A DNA stretch of 62,962 nt from Ectothiorhodospira magna (GTDB lineage: Bacteria > Pseudomonadota > Gammaproteobacteria > Ectothiorhodospirales > Ectothiorhodospiraceae), in the NCBI RefSeq assembly GCF_900110965.1, contig NZ_FOFO01000022.1:1-62962 (forward strand), read 5' to 3'. A model generated the notes under the pieces. It had not been told where the DNA came from, did no database searches, and was given only the letters and a program-made list of their open reading frames with translations. This document shows, one piece after another, positions 31,658 to 40,154 of this stretch (positions are counted from its first letter, which is position 1; every line of letters begins with the position of its first letter). The position numbers and the translations under genes are program-made.

Positions 31658-33163
31658 TTAACCGGATGTGGACTGCCGCAACATGGCCTCCAGCCGCCGG
31701 CACACGGTTTCCAGCACCGTCACCCGGCCAAAACGCTTGTCGTTGGCGGCCACCAGGGTCCAGGGCGCAAATTCGGTGCTGGTACGGATCACCATTTCAT
31801 TGACCGCCGCCTTGTAGGCTTCCCATTGCTGACGGTTGCGCCAGTCCTCGTCGGTGATCTTGTGCTGCTTGTAGGCCACCACCTCCCGCTGCTTGAACCG
31901 GGCCAGCTGCTCCTCCTCGCTGATGTGCAGCCAGAATTTCACCAGCACGATGCCGTGCTCGGTCAGTTGCTCCTCGAAATCGTTGATTTCGTGGTAGGCC
32001 CGGCGCCAGCAATCCTCGGTGGCAAACCCCTCCACCCGCTCCACCAGTACCCGCCCGTACCAGGAGCGGTCGAACAGGGCCATCCGGCCCCGGGGCGGCA
32101 CGTGGCGCCAGAAGCGCCACAGGTAATGATGGGCCCGCTCCTCGTCGGTGGGGGCCGCCACCGCCACCACCCGGTACAGCCGGGCGTCGATGCCGGCGGT
32201 CAGGCGCCGGATCGCCCCGCCCTTGCCGGCGGCGTCCCAACCCTCGAACACCAGTACCGTGGCCACCCCCTGATCCTTGGCGCGCCAGGCCAGATCCCGC
32301 AGTCGGGCCTGGGCCTGGGACAGGCGTTCCTTGTAGGCGGCTTTTTCCAGGGTCTGGGTCAGATCCAGATGATCCAGCACGGTAATCCGGGCGCTGTCCT
32401 CCGGCGGCAGGCTGGGGGCATGGGACACCGTGACTGCCAGGGGCGGCGCCGAGGCGGGCGCCAGCCGCTCCCGAATGGCGTCCAGCAGGGTCCGGCCCAC
32501 GGTCAGATCCCGATAGCGCCGGTCCGTGGCCTCGATGAGATACCAGGGCGCCAGACCGCTGTCGGTTTCCCGGATCACCCGTTCACCGGTGGTCACCAAT
32601 CGCTGATACTGGGTGGCCTGCTCCTTGCCTCGGGGCAGCCGATACCAGCGGCTGGCCGGGTCCTTGAGGCGCTGCTTGAGGCGGGTTTTCTGTTCATCCC
32701 GGGTCAGATGAAACCAGAATTTCACAATCAACGCCCCGTCGGCAGCCAGCATGTTCTCGAAATCACGGATACGGCTCAGGGATTCGTGCAGCCGGGCCTC
32801 GTCCCACTCATCCCGGATATGCCGCCGGATGGGTTCTGAATACCAGGCACCGAAGAAGATGCCGATGCTCCCCCGCGCCGGCATGGCCTGCCAATAGCGC
32901 CACAGCCGGGGCCGGGCTTGCTGATCACTGGTGGCTTCCCAGAAGGCATGGGTCTCCACCCCCCGGGTATCCAGCCAGGCATTGAGGCGGTTGACCACCT
33001 CCCCCCTGCCCACACCATCCACCCCTTCGACGATCACAATCACTGCGGTGTCGGTATCCCGGAGTTGACGCTGGGCTTCCAGCAATTCGGCGCGCAGCTC
33101 GGGCACTGCGTCCTTGTAGGCTGCCTTGGACAGGCGGCGTCCCAGTTCGGCGGCTTCAAACAT
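31658..33163 (-). CDS. pap: Polyphosphate:AMP phosphotransferase, two-domain PPK2 family
   Basis: The 501-residue product is a tandem duplication of the PPK2 domain, the architecture of class II PPK2 enzymes that make ADP from AMP and polyphosphate. The N-terminal copy (about residues 1-240) has IVEGVDGVGRGEVVNRLN. The C-terminal copy (about 270-490) has VFEGWDAAGKGGAIRRLT plus FWRHVPPRGRMALFDRSWYGRVLVERVEGF. The first copy has Arg in place of the Walker-A Lys (GVGRGE against AAGKGG), so I infer the second copy is catalytic. A GGAGG site lies before the ATG at 33163; the longer frame to 33292 is not needed. Confidence 0.92.
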   Translation of the reverse strand: MFEAAELGRRLSKAAYKDAVPELRAELLEAQRQLRDTDTAVIVIVEGVDGVGRGEVVNRLNAWLDTRGVETHAFWEATSDQQARPRLWRYWQAMPARGSIGIFFGAWYSEPIRRHIRDEWDEARLHESLSRIRDFENMLAADGALIVKFWFHLTRDEQKTRLKQRLKDPASRWYRLPRGKEQATQYQRLVTTGERVIRETDSGLAPWYLIEATDRRYRDLTVGRTLLDAIRERLAPASAPPLAVTVSHAPSLPPEDSARITVLDHLDLTQTLEKAAYKERLSQAQARLRDLAWRAKDQGVATVLVFEGWDAAGKGGAIRRLTAGIDARLYRVVAVAAPTDEERAHHYLWRFWRHVPPRGRMALFDRSWYGRVLVERVEGFATEDCWRRAYHEINDFEEQLTEHGIVLVKFWLHISEEEQLARFKQREVVAYKQHKITDEDWRNRQQWEAYKAAVNEMVIRTSTEFAPWTLVAANDKRFGRVTVLETVCRRLEAMLRQSTSG

Positions 33164-33330
33164 AAACTCTTCCTCCATGGGCCATGGCCCGGACTCACAA
33201 GCTTCCAGCATGCCACAGACGGCATCCGGGCAGCATCGCCGGGACCGTTTTTTTGCGCATTGCACAATATCATCAAGGACTTGCCGTAACATCAGTAAGC
33301 GCTTAATCTCTCAGCCTGCCGATCTGGCGA

Positions 33331-33344
33331 CTGTCATGTGACAG
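33331..33344. other. Inverted repeat CTGTCATGTGACAG
   Basis: This is a perfect 6-bp inverted repeat with a 2-bp centre. It lies in the intergenic region between the divergent PPK2 and Pcm-like genes, just outside the solo element end. It could be an operator or part of an old insertion junction; nothing decides between these. Confidence 0.3.
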
Positions 33345-33349
33345 CCGTT

Positions 33350-33389
33350 ATCCCTCCCCGCCCTGAAGGACGGGGTTTATTGCGGAGGA
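33350..33389 (+). mobile_element. Solo IS607-type element end (40 bp)
   Basis: This 40-bp segment matches the left end of the IS607-type element (minus strand of 441-480) at 35 of 40 positions, including the hairpin (CCCCG/CGGGG stem at 356-360 and 371-375) and the flanking TATCCC and TTGCGGAG. Similarity begins at TATCCC and stops at GCGGAG. No transposase sequence follows. The GGAGG at 33384-33388 sits just before the ATG at 33394 and would serve as the ribosome-binding site of the Pcm-like gene. Confidence 0.6.
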
Positions 33390-33393
33390 ACTG

Positions 33394-34050
33394 ATGAACC
33401 TCAATCAAGCCCGATTCAACATGGTTGAACAGCAGGTCCGCCCCTGGGACGTACTGGCCCCCAAGGTACTGGATGTGATGGAAAACCTGCCCCGGGAGCG
33501 GTTTGTCCCCCCGGTTCACGGCAAACTGGCCTATGCAGATCTGGAAATTCCCCTGGGTCAGGGTGAGTTCATGCTGCGCCCCACCGTGGAAGGGCGATTG
33601 CTACAGGCACTGGACATTCAGCCTGAAGACAGCATCCTGGAAATTGGCACCGGATCGGGCTATCTAACGGCCTGTCTGGCCCGTCTGGGACAACAGGTGG
33701 ACAGCATCGACATCCACGGTACGTTCACCCGTACAGCAGCAAAACATCTGCACAATACCGGGATTACCAATGTTCGGCTGGAAACCGGCAATGCCGCCGA
33801 AGGCTGTACCGGACAAAGGCCCCATTACGATGTGATCGCCGTCACTGCCTCCATGGCCCATTACCGGGATTGCTTTGAACGCCAGCTTAACCCCGGTGGG
33901 CGGTTATTTGTGGTGGTCGGGGAAGCGCCGGCGATGGAGGCCATGCTGGTGGTGCGTCAGGGGGAAAACGAGTTCATCCGCCATGTCCTGTTCGAGACCA
34001 GCCTCAAGCCCCTGAGGGGATTTGAACCCAGGCCCCGATTCGTCTTATGA
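33394..34050 (+). CDS. Protein-L-isoaspartate O-methyltransferase-like protein
   Basis: The 218-residue product is an SAM-dependent methyltransferase of the Pcm family: FNMVEQQVRPWDVL, RERFVPP, the SAM loop ILEIGTGSGYLTACLARLG, and the family-typical tail LNPGGRLFVVVGEAPAMEAMLV. The pattern (RFNMVEQQIRPWDV at the N-terminus) is that of the Pcm-like subgroup encoded upstream of tolC in gammaproteobacteria, whose substrate is not established. Rhodanese and tolC genes follow in the same direction, supporting that grouping. Its 5' leader is partly formed by a mobile-element end. Confidence 0.9.
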   Translation: MNLNQARFNMVEQQVRPWDVLAPKVLDVMENLPRERFVPPVHGKLAYADLEIPLGQGEFMLRPTVEGRLLQALDIQPEDSILEIGTGSGYLTACLARLGQQVDSIDIHGTFTRTAAKHLHNTGITNVRLETGNAAEGCTGQRPHYDVIAVTASMAHYRDCFERQLNPGGRLFVVVGEAPAMEAMLVVRQGENEFIRHVLFETSLKPLRGFEPRPRFVL

Positions 34051-34080
34051 CGGGCATCCCACCGTTTCCAGGGTCCAGGC

Positions 34081-34404
34081 ATGCAACACCTTTCCCCCCC
34101 ACAGCTCAAGGCGTATCTGGATCAAACCAAAGACCCCGCCCCGTTGTTGATTGACGTGCGTGAACCCTGGGAATACGAGATTGCCCGTGTCCCGGGGTCG
34201 CGGCTGGTTCCCCTCGGACAGCTTCAGTCACTGGTGGAAGACATCCCCCCGGATCGGGAACTGGTGATGATCTGCCATCACGGCATCCGCAGCCGGCACG
34301 CGGGCATGCTGCTGGAGCGGCAGGGGTTCACCCGCATCATCAACCTCACCGGCGGCATTGATGCCTGGTCGCGCCAGGTGGATCCGGACCTGCCCTGTTA
34401 CTGA
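34081..34404 (+). CDS. Rhodanese-domain sulfurtransferase
   Basis: The 107-residue product is a single rhodanese domain: LIDVREPWEYEIARVPGSRLVPLGQL and the active-site loop MICHHGIRSRHAGMLL with catalytic Cys. The C-terminal ITNLTGGIDAWS-like element (here IINLTGGIDAWSRQVDP) is typical of small cytoplasmic rhodaneses such as GlpE. The sulfur acceptor is unknown. It lies 30 bp after the Pcm-like gene. Confidence 0.93.
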   Translation: MQHLSPPQLKAYLDQTKDPAPLLIDVREPWEYEIARVPGSRLVPLGQLQSLVEDIPPDRELVMICHHGIRSRHAGMLLERQGFTRIINLTGGIDAWSRQVDPDLPCY

Positions 34405-34507
34405 TCTCCCGGCCGGCTACCCTATGCATTTTTGCCTAGTTCCCGGTAGGATGGCCGGGATTCACCATGGACTATTTTCTTCTTGCCCGCCCGGGCCGGA
34501 GACACTG

Positions 34508-35833
34508 ATGATCCGTTTTCCCAAAACCCTGCTGGCTGCCGCCTTCGTCGGACTCACCCTGGCAACCGCACCCGTTCAGGCCACTGATCTCATGGAGATC
34601 TATCGCACGGCCCTGGAGCGTGACGCACAGCTGCGCGCCGCCGAGGCCCAGTTCCGGGCCACCCTGGAACAGCGGCCTCAGGCAAGGTCGCTCCTGCTGC
34701 CCCAGATCGAGGGTTCGGCGGGCCACGCCTACACGGACACGAACCGGGGGGGCGCCTCGTTCGATTACCGCGCCACCAGCTTCGAGCTGTCCCTTAACCA
34801 GAACCTCTATGATCACCGCAACTACGTGGCCCTGCGCCAGGCAGACCTGGGCATCGCCCAGGCCACGGCGGTGCGTGACGCCGCCCGACAGGATCTGATC
34901 CTGCGGGTGGCGGAAGCCTATTTTGGTGTACTGGCGGCCCAGGATAATCTTTCCTTTGCCCAGGCGGAAAAAGACGCCATTGGTCGTCAGTTGGAGCAGG
35001 CGGAACGCCGCTTCGAGGTGGGCCTGATCGCCATCACCGATGTCAAGGAAGCCAAGGCTCAATATGATCTGGCCGTGGCCGAGGAAATCGCCGCCCTCAA
35101 CCGACTGGATCTGGCCGGCGAGGCACTGATGGTGATCACCGGCCAGTTCCATGAAGACCTGGCCCTGCTGTCGGATCGCATGCGTCTGGTCTCGCCGGAG
35201 CCGGGCCACATGGATGCATGGGTACACAGTGCCCTGGAGGCCAACCTGGCCCTGATCGCCCGTCGCTTTGGCACCGAGGTGGCCGCCGAGGAGATCAAGC
35301 GTCAGCGGGCCGGTCATTACCCCACCCTGGGTCTCTCGGCCAGCTATACCGACCGGGATTTTCACAATGCCCCCGGCGGACAGATGGCCAGCAATTTCCT
35401 CGACAGCCGGGACACCCAGGTGGGCATCCAGCTGCGCGTCCCCGTCTACACCGGTGGTCGCACCACCGCCCTCACCCGGGAGGCCCGGGAGAGCTTTGAT
35501 GCCGCCCGGGAGGAACTGGAACTGACCGAGCGCCAGACCGTGCGCCAGGCCCGCAGCGCCTTCCTGTCGGTGAATGCCGGCATCTCCCGGGTCAATGCCC
35601 TGGCCCAGGCCCTGGAATCCACCCGCGCCTCCTTCGAAGCCGCCGAAGCCGGCTTCGAGGTGGGCACCCGCACCGCCGTGGACGTGCTGCTGGAACTGCG
35701 CCAGGTATTCCGGGCCGAGCGGGACTACGCCGAGGCCCGTTACGCCTATCTGCTGGACACCCTGCGCCTGAAACAGGCCGCGGGCACCCTGGGCGAGGAT
35801 GACCTGCTTGCCATCAATACCTGGCTGGACTGA
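34508..35833 (+). CDS. tolC: TolC-family outer membrane channel
   Basis: TolC-type trimers form the outer-membrane duct for efflux pumps and type I secretion. The 441-residue product has a signal peptide (residues 1-26, ending PVQATD) and the internal duplication typical of the family: LMEIYRTALERDAQLRAAEAQ..., LRVAEAYFGVLAAQDNLSFAQAEKDAIGRQLEQAERRFEVGLIAITDVKEAKAQYD-type helices, then VGIQLRVPVYTGGRTTALTREA and FEVGTRTAVDVLLELRQVFRAERDYAEARYAYL. The ATG at 34508 is chosen because the signal peptide begins there. An RND pump gene is broken at the far end of the window. Confidence 0.94.
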   Translation: MIRFPKTLLAAAFVGLTLATAPVQATDLMEIYRTALERDAQLRAAEAQFRATLEQRPQARSLLLPQIEGSAGHAYTDTNRGGASFDYRATSFELSLNQNLYDHRNYVALRQADLGIAQATAVRDAARQDLILRVAEAYFGVLAAQDNLSFAQAEKDAIGRQLEQAERRFEVGLIAITDVKEAKAQYDLAVAEEIAALNRLDLAGEALMVITGQFHEDLALLSDRMRLVSPEPGHMDAWVHSALEANLALIARRFGTEVAAEEIKRQRAGHYPTLGLSASYTDRDFHNAPGGQMASNFLDSRDTQVGIQLRVPVYTGGRTTALTREARESFDAAREELELTERQTVRQARSAFLSVNAGISRVNALAQALESTRASFEAAEAGFEVGTRTAVDVLLELRQVFRAERDYAEARYAYLLDTLRLKQAAGTLGEDDLLAINTWLD

Positions 35834-35837
35834 TAAC

Positions 35838-36410
35838 ATGGACCTGAACCCTCCCTCCCTCCTGTGCAGTGCCGAACACAGCCAGCTTCTGGTGGTGGAC
35901 ATCCAGACAAAACTGGCCGTGGCCATGGACGCCGACACCCGCCTTGAGGTTTATCGACGGGCCGGCAGCCTGGCCCAGGGGGCCGGTGTGCTGGGTATCC
36001 CGGTGACGGTAACCGAACAGTATCCACGGGGCATCGGGCACACCGCCGGTGAAATCCAGGGCATGCTGCCGGAGGCGGTTCAGGTGCTGGAGAAGACCAC
36101 TTTTTCCTGTTGCCGCGACGCGGGCATCATGGACGCCGTGAAACGCGCCGAGCGGCCCCAGGTGGTGATCTGCGGCATGGAGTCCCATGTCTGCGTGCTG
36201 CAGACCGCCCTGCTGCTGGTGGAGGCCGGATTTCAGGTCTTCGTAGTGGAGGATGCCGTCTGCTCCAGAGACCCACGCAACAAGGCCAATGCTTTGGCTC
36301 GTATGGCCAGGGCCGGGGTGATCATCACCAATTTTGAATCGGTGCTGTTTGAATGGCTGGCAGACTCCCGCCATCCAAAGTTCAAGACCATCCTGAATCT
36401 GATCCGTTAA
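35838..36410 (+). CDS. Isochorismatase-like cysteine hydrolase
   Basis: The 190-residue product has the isochorismatase fold: LLVVDIQTKLAVAM (catalytic Asp), a Lys in LEKTTFSCC, and the nucleophile Cys in GMESHVCVLQTALLL. The variant belongs to the YcaC-like/hydrolase group rather than true isochorismatases, and the substrate is unknown. It starts 4 bp after tolC. It converges with waaA, whose stop is 13 bp away. Confidence 0.88.
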   Translation: MDLNPPSLLCSAEHSQLLVVDIQTKLAVAMDADTRLEVYRRAGSLAQGAGVLGIPVTVTEQYPRGIGHTAGEIQGMLPEAVQVLEKTTFSCCRDAGIMDAVKRAERPQVVICGMESHVCVLQTALLLVEAGFQVFVVEDAVCSRDPRNKANALARMARAGVIITNFESVLFEWLADSRHPKFKTILNLIR

Positions 36411-36423
36411 GCCGAGCCGGCCT

Positions 36424-37680
36424 TCAAGAGGCCTGTTCCACCCAGTCCAGCACCCGCTCCACCGCACCCCGGTTTTCATCCAGCACCCGTCGGGCCGCCG
36501 TTGTCATGGCACGGCGGGCCGACGGGTCCGCCCACAGGGCCGACACCGCCTCCGCCAGCCCACCGGCGTCCGCCACCCGGCACACCCCCCCGGCCTGCTC
36601 CAGGGCCTGGTAGACCTCGGTGAAATTGAATACCCGCGGACCGGTCACCACCGCTACCCCATGGGCGGCCGGCTCCAACGGGTTATGCCCGCCGGTGGGC
36701 ACCAGACTACCCCCCACGAAGGCCACCGAAGCCACTCCGTAGAGCCCCAGCAACTCCCCCATGGTATCCCCCAGCCACACGGCATCCCCGACCCTGGGCG
36801 GCTGACCGGCACTACGACGCATCACGGTGAAGCCCTGCATCCGGCACAGGGCCGCCACGGCCTCGAAACGCTCCGGATGGCGGGGCACCAGGATCAGCAG
36901 GGCCTGGGGCCACCGGGACAACAGGGACCGATGCGCCGCCAGCACCGGCTCATCCTCCCCCGGATGGGTGCTGGCGGCGATCCACACCGGCCGCTCGCCC
37001 ACCTGCGCGCGCAACGTCGCCGCAGCCCGGATCAGGTCATCGGACAGGGTCAGGTCATACTTGATGTTGCCGCTCACCCGCACCTGATCGGGCCGGGCAC
37101 CCAGGGCCAGAAAACGGCGGGCATCCTCCTCCCCTCGGGCCGCGATCCCGGACACCCGAGCCAGGGTCTGCCGGACCAGGGGCCGGATGCGGGCATAGCC
37201 CCGGGCAGAACGGGCCGACAGGCGGGCATTGACCACCATCACCGGGATGCCCCGGCGGGCACAGGCCCGATACAGATTGGGCCACAGCTCGGTCTCCATG
37301 ACCAGCAGCCGCTCGGGACGCACCCGTGCCAGAAAGCGGGCCACCCCATCGGGCAGGTCATAGGGCAGATAACAGTGTTCCACCGAATTCCCGAAACGAC
37401 GGATCACCTCGGCGGAACCGGTGGGGGTGGTGGTGGTGATCAGGATGGCATGCCCGGGGAACCGCCGCCGCAGCCCCGCCACCAGGGCCGCGGCGGCCGC
37501 CACCTCCCCCACCGAGACCGCATGCACCCAGAGCCGGGGCCGCGCCGGCAAGCGGGGCGACCAGCCCAGGCGCTCCCCCCAGCGGTGACGATAATCCGGA
37601 TTGGCGCGGCTGCGCAGGAGCAGCCGCGCCAGCACCAGCGGCGTGATGAGATAGAGGATCAGGGAATAGAGTACGCGCAT
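36424..37680 (-). CDS. waaA: Kdo transferase WaaA (KdtA)
   Basis: WaaA adds Kdo residues to lipid IVA, linking lipid A to the core. The 418-residue GT30 product has an N-terminal membrane helix (LYSLILYLITPLVLARLLL), LWVHAVSVGEVAAAAALVAGL, TTTTPTGSAEVIRRFG, VMETELWPNL, the nucleotide-binding WIAASTHPGEDEPVLAAH and EPAAHGVAVVTGPRVFNFTEVYQAL. Whether it adds one or two Kdo units is not readable from sequence. It follows hldE by 12 bp in a leftward LPS operon. Confidence 0.95.
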   Translation of the reverse strand: MRVLYSLILYLITPLVLARLLLRSRANPDYRHRWGERLGWSPRLPARPRLWVHAVSVGEVAAAAALVAGLRRRFPGHAILITTTTPTGSAEVIRRFGNSVEHCYLPYDLPDGVARFLARVRPERLLVMETELWPNLYRACARRGIPVMVVNARLSARSARGYARIRPLVRQTLARVSGIAARGEEDARRFLALGARPDQVRVSGNIKYDLTLSDDLIRAAATLRAQVGERPVWIAASTHPGEDEPVLAAHRSLLSRWPQALLILVPRHPERFEAVAALCRMQGFTVMRRSAGQPPRVGDAVWLGDTMGELLGLYGVASVAFVGGSLVPTGGHNPLEPAAHGVAVVTGPRVFNFTEVYQALEQAGGVCRVADAGGLAEAVSALWADPSARRAMTTAARRVLDENRGAVERVLDWVEQAS

Positions 37681-37692
37681 GCCAGAGGGTCG

Positions 37693-39105
37693 TCAGGTGC
37701 CCCGGATCCGGTCGATGACCCGGGTGGTGGACACCCCATCCAGGAACGGCAGCACTTCCACCCGGCCGCCCAGGGCACGGACATGGTCACCGCCCACGAT
37801 CTCCTCGGGCCGGTAGTCCCCGCCCTTCACCAGCACGTCCGGCGACACGGCCCGGATCAGACGCTCCGGCGTATCCTCCCGGAACGGCACCACCCAGTCC
37901 ACCGAGGCCAGTCCCGCCAGCACCGCCATGCGTCGATCCATACCGTTCACCGGCCGCCCATGGCCCTTGAGACGGCGCACAGAGGCGTCATCATTCACCG
38001 CCACGATGAGGCGATCCCCCAGACGCCGGGCCTGTTCCAGATAGGCCACATGCCCCGCATGGAGGATGTCGAAGCACCCGTTGGTCATCACCACCCGCTC
38101 CCCCTGGGCCCGGGCCTCCTGCACCGCCAGCAGCAGGTCCGCCTCCGACAGCAGGCTGCTCCAGCCGCCCTGATGCCCCCTGACCGCCGCCCGCAGTTCC
38201 GCCGGGGTCACGCAGCCGGTGCCCAGCTTGCCCACCACGATGCCCGCCGCCAGATTGGCCAGGGCCGCCGCCTGGGCCAGATCCTGTCCGGCCCCCAGGG
38301 CCGCCGCGATCACCGCGATCACCGTATCCCCCGCCCCGGTCACGTCATAGACCTCCCGGGCGCGGGTGGGCAGGTGCAAAGGGTCCCGTCCCGCCCGCAG
38401 CAGCAGCATGCCCCGCTCGCTCAGGGTGATGAGCAGGGCCTCCAGATCCAGGTCCGTCCGCAACCGTTCACCCCGACTGACCAGCAGATCGTCACGGGGA
38501 CAAGGCCCCACCACGGCCTCGAACTCGGCCAGGTTGGGGGTGAGCAGGGTGGCGCCCCGGTAGCGCTCGAAATCACGCCCCTTGGGATCCACCAGCACCG
38601 GCACCCGGGCCTCCCGGGCCGCGCGGATCATGGGCGCCACCTGGGTCAGGGTCCCCTTGCCGTAATCGGACAGCACCACCACCGCCTGCCCGTCCAGATG
38701 CCCCGCCAGACGATCCGGCAGGGAGGCGGTATCCGCGGCCCCCAGGGGCTGTTCGAAATCCAGGCGCAACAACTGCTGATGGCGGCTTAAGACCCGCAGC
38801 TTGGTGATGGTGGTCAACCGGGACGAGCGGACAAAATCACAGCGCACCTGGGCCTGGGCCAGGAGTCTTTCCAGGGCATGGCCGGCCTCGTCCTCGCCCA
38901 CAATGCCCAGCAGCCGGGTCTGCACCCCCAGTCGGGCCAGGTTGACGGCCACGTTAGCCGCCCCGCCGGGACGTTCCTCGACCTCGTTCACATGAACCAC
39001 GGGCACCGGGGCCTCGGGGGAGATGCGGGCGGTGGCCCCGGACCAGTAGCGATCCAGCATGAGATCACCCACCACCATGATCCGGGTCTGTTCAAAGGCG
39101 GGCAT
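37693..39105 (-). CDS. hldE: Bifunctional heptose 7-phosphate kinase / heptose 1-phosphate adenylyltransferase
   Basis: HldE makes ADP-D-glycero-D-manno-heptose for the LPS inner core. The 470-residue product has an N-terminal ribokinase-family domain (about 1-320: [46 protein letters not shown]). A C-terminal nucleotidyltransferase domain (about 340-470) has [22 protein letters not shown]. Both active sites look complete. The start at 39105 ([14 protein letters not shown]) is chosen over 39195. The gene is divergent from lpxL. Confidence 0.96.
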   Translation of the reverse strand: MPAFEQTRIMVVGDLMLDRYWSGATARISPEAPVPVVHVNEVEERPGGAANVAVNLARLGVQTRLLGIVGEDEAGHALERLLAQAQVRCDFVRSSRLTTITKLRVLSRHQQLLRLDFEQPLGAADTASLPDRLAGHLDGQAVVVLSDYGKGTLTQVAPMIRAAREARVPVLVDPKGRDFERYRGATLLTPNLAEFEAVVGPCPRDDLLVSRGERLRTDLDLEALLITLSERGMLLLRAGRDPLHLPTRAREVYDVTGAGDTVIAVIAAALGAGQDLAQAAALANLAAGIVVGKLGTGCVTPAELRAAVRGHQGGWSSLLSEADLLLAVQEARAQGERVVMTNGCFDILHAGHVAYLEQARRLGDRLIVAVNDDASVRRLKGHGRPVNGMDRRMAVLAGLASVDWVVPFREDTPERLIRAVSPDVLVKGGDYRPEEIVGGDHVRALGGRVEVLPFLDGVSTTRVIDRIRGT

Positions 39106-39233
39106 GTGCAGATTCACGGCTTGACGACCTTGCAGAGGAAACCGGAGAGGGATCTTACCATGGGGCGCTCCATCGCCCTGCGGACACGGACCCATTTGCT
39201 ACAATCCGCGACCAGTCCTGTGCAAACATCCCC

Positions 39234-40154
39234 ATGGCCCGAAAACAGTCCCCCTCCCACCTGTACCACCCTGTCCACTGGCCCATGTGGCTGGGGGTGG
39301 CCCTGTTCCGCACCCTGGTCCGGGTGCTGCCCTGGCACTGGCAGATCCGGACCGGCGAGACCCTGGGCGCCCTGCTCTACCCGCTGGCCCGGCGGCGGCG
39401 GCGGATCGCCCAGATCAATGTCGGGCTGTGTTTTCCCGACCTGGACCCGGCAACGCAAAAGGCCCTGGTCAAGGCCCATTTTCGCGCCATGGGCGCGGGC
39501 ATCTTCGAGACCCCCCTGAGCTGGTGGGGCAGCGACCGGGCGCTTGAGGGACTGGCCCGGATCGAGGGCCTGGAACACCTGCAACGGACACTGGCAAAAG
39601 GCAAGGGGGCCTTGCTGCTGTCGGCTCACTTCACCACCCTGGAACTGGCGGGACGCCTGCTCTGCGCCCATCAGGACTTTGCCGTCATGTACCGCCCCCA
39701 CGAAAATCCGGTGATGGAACACTGCTTCCGGCAGAACCGGCAGACCCATTATCTGCGGGCCATCCGCCGCGACCAGGCCCGGGACGCCATCCGCGCCCTG
39801 AAGCAGGGCCAGGCCCTGTGGTACGCCCCAGACCAGGCCTTCAAGAACGGCAACGCGGTGATCGTCCCCTTCTTCGGTGTCCCCGCCGCCACCAATCCGG
39901 CCACCGCCCGCCTGGCGAAGATCAGCGGCGCCCCGGTCATCCCCTTCTTCGGCTACCGCCTGCCCGGCCGACAGGGCTACCGACTGGTGATCGGCGAGCC
40001 CCTTGAAGACTTCCCCGGAGAGGATCCGGCCCAGGACGCCCGACGCATCAACGCCGTCATCGAGGCGGCCATCCGGGTGGCGCCGGAACAGTATTTCTGG
40101 ACCCACCGGCGCTTCAAGTACAAGCGCGGCTGGGGATTGCCGAAATACTATTGA
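39234..40154 (+). CDS. lpxL: Lipid A biosynthesis lauroyl-type acyltransferase (LpxL/HtrB)
   Basis: This enzyme adds a secondary acyl chain to Kdo2-lipid IVA. The 306-residue product has an N-terminal membrane helix near WPMWLGVALFRTLVRVLP and family motifs IAQINVGLCFPDLD, the catalytic H-x4-E in SAHFTTLELAG, MYRPHENPVMEH, ALWYAPDQAFKNGNAVIVPFFGVPAATN and the C-terminal PEQYFWTHRRFK. Acyl-chain choice (C12 or C14) cannot be inferred safely. Its 3' end overlaps the end of the convergent glycosyltransferase gene by 7 bp. Confidence 0.94.
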   Translation: MARKQSPSHLYHPVHWPMWLGVALFRTLVRVLPWHWQIRTGETLGALLYPLARRRRRIAQINVGLCFPDLDPATQKALVKAHFRAMGAGIFETPLSWWGSDRALEGLARIEGLEHLQRTLAKGKGALLLSAHFTTLELAGRLLCAHQDFAVMYRPHENPVMEHCFRQNRQTHYLRAIRRDQARDAIRALKQGQALWYAPDQAFKNGNAVIVPFFGVPAATNPATARLAKISGAPVIPFFGYRLPGRQGYRLVIGEPLEDFPGEDPAQDARRINAVIEAAIRVAPEQYFWTHRRFKYKRGWGLPKYY

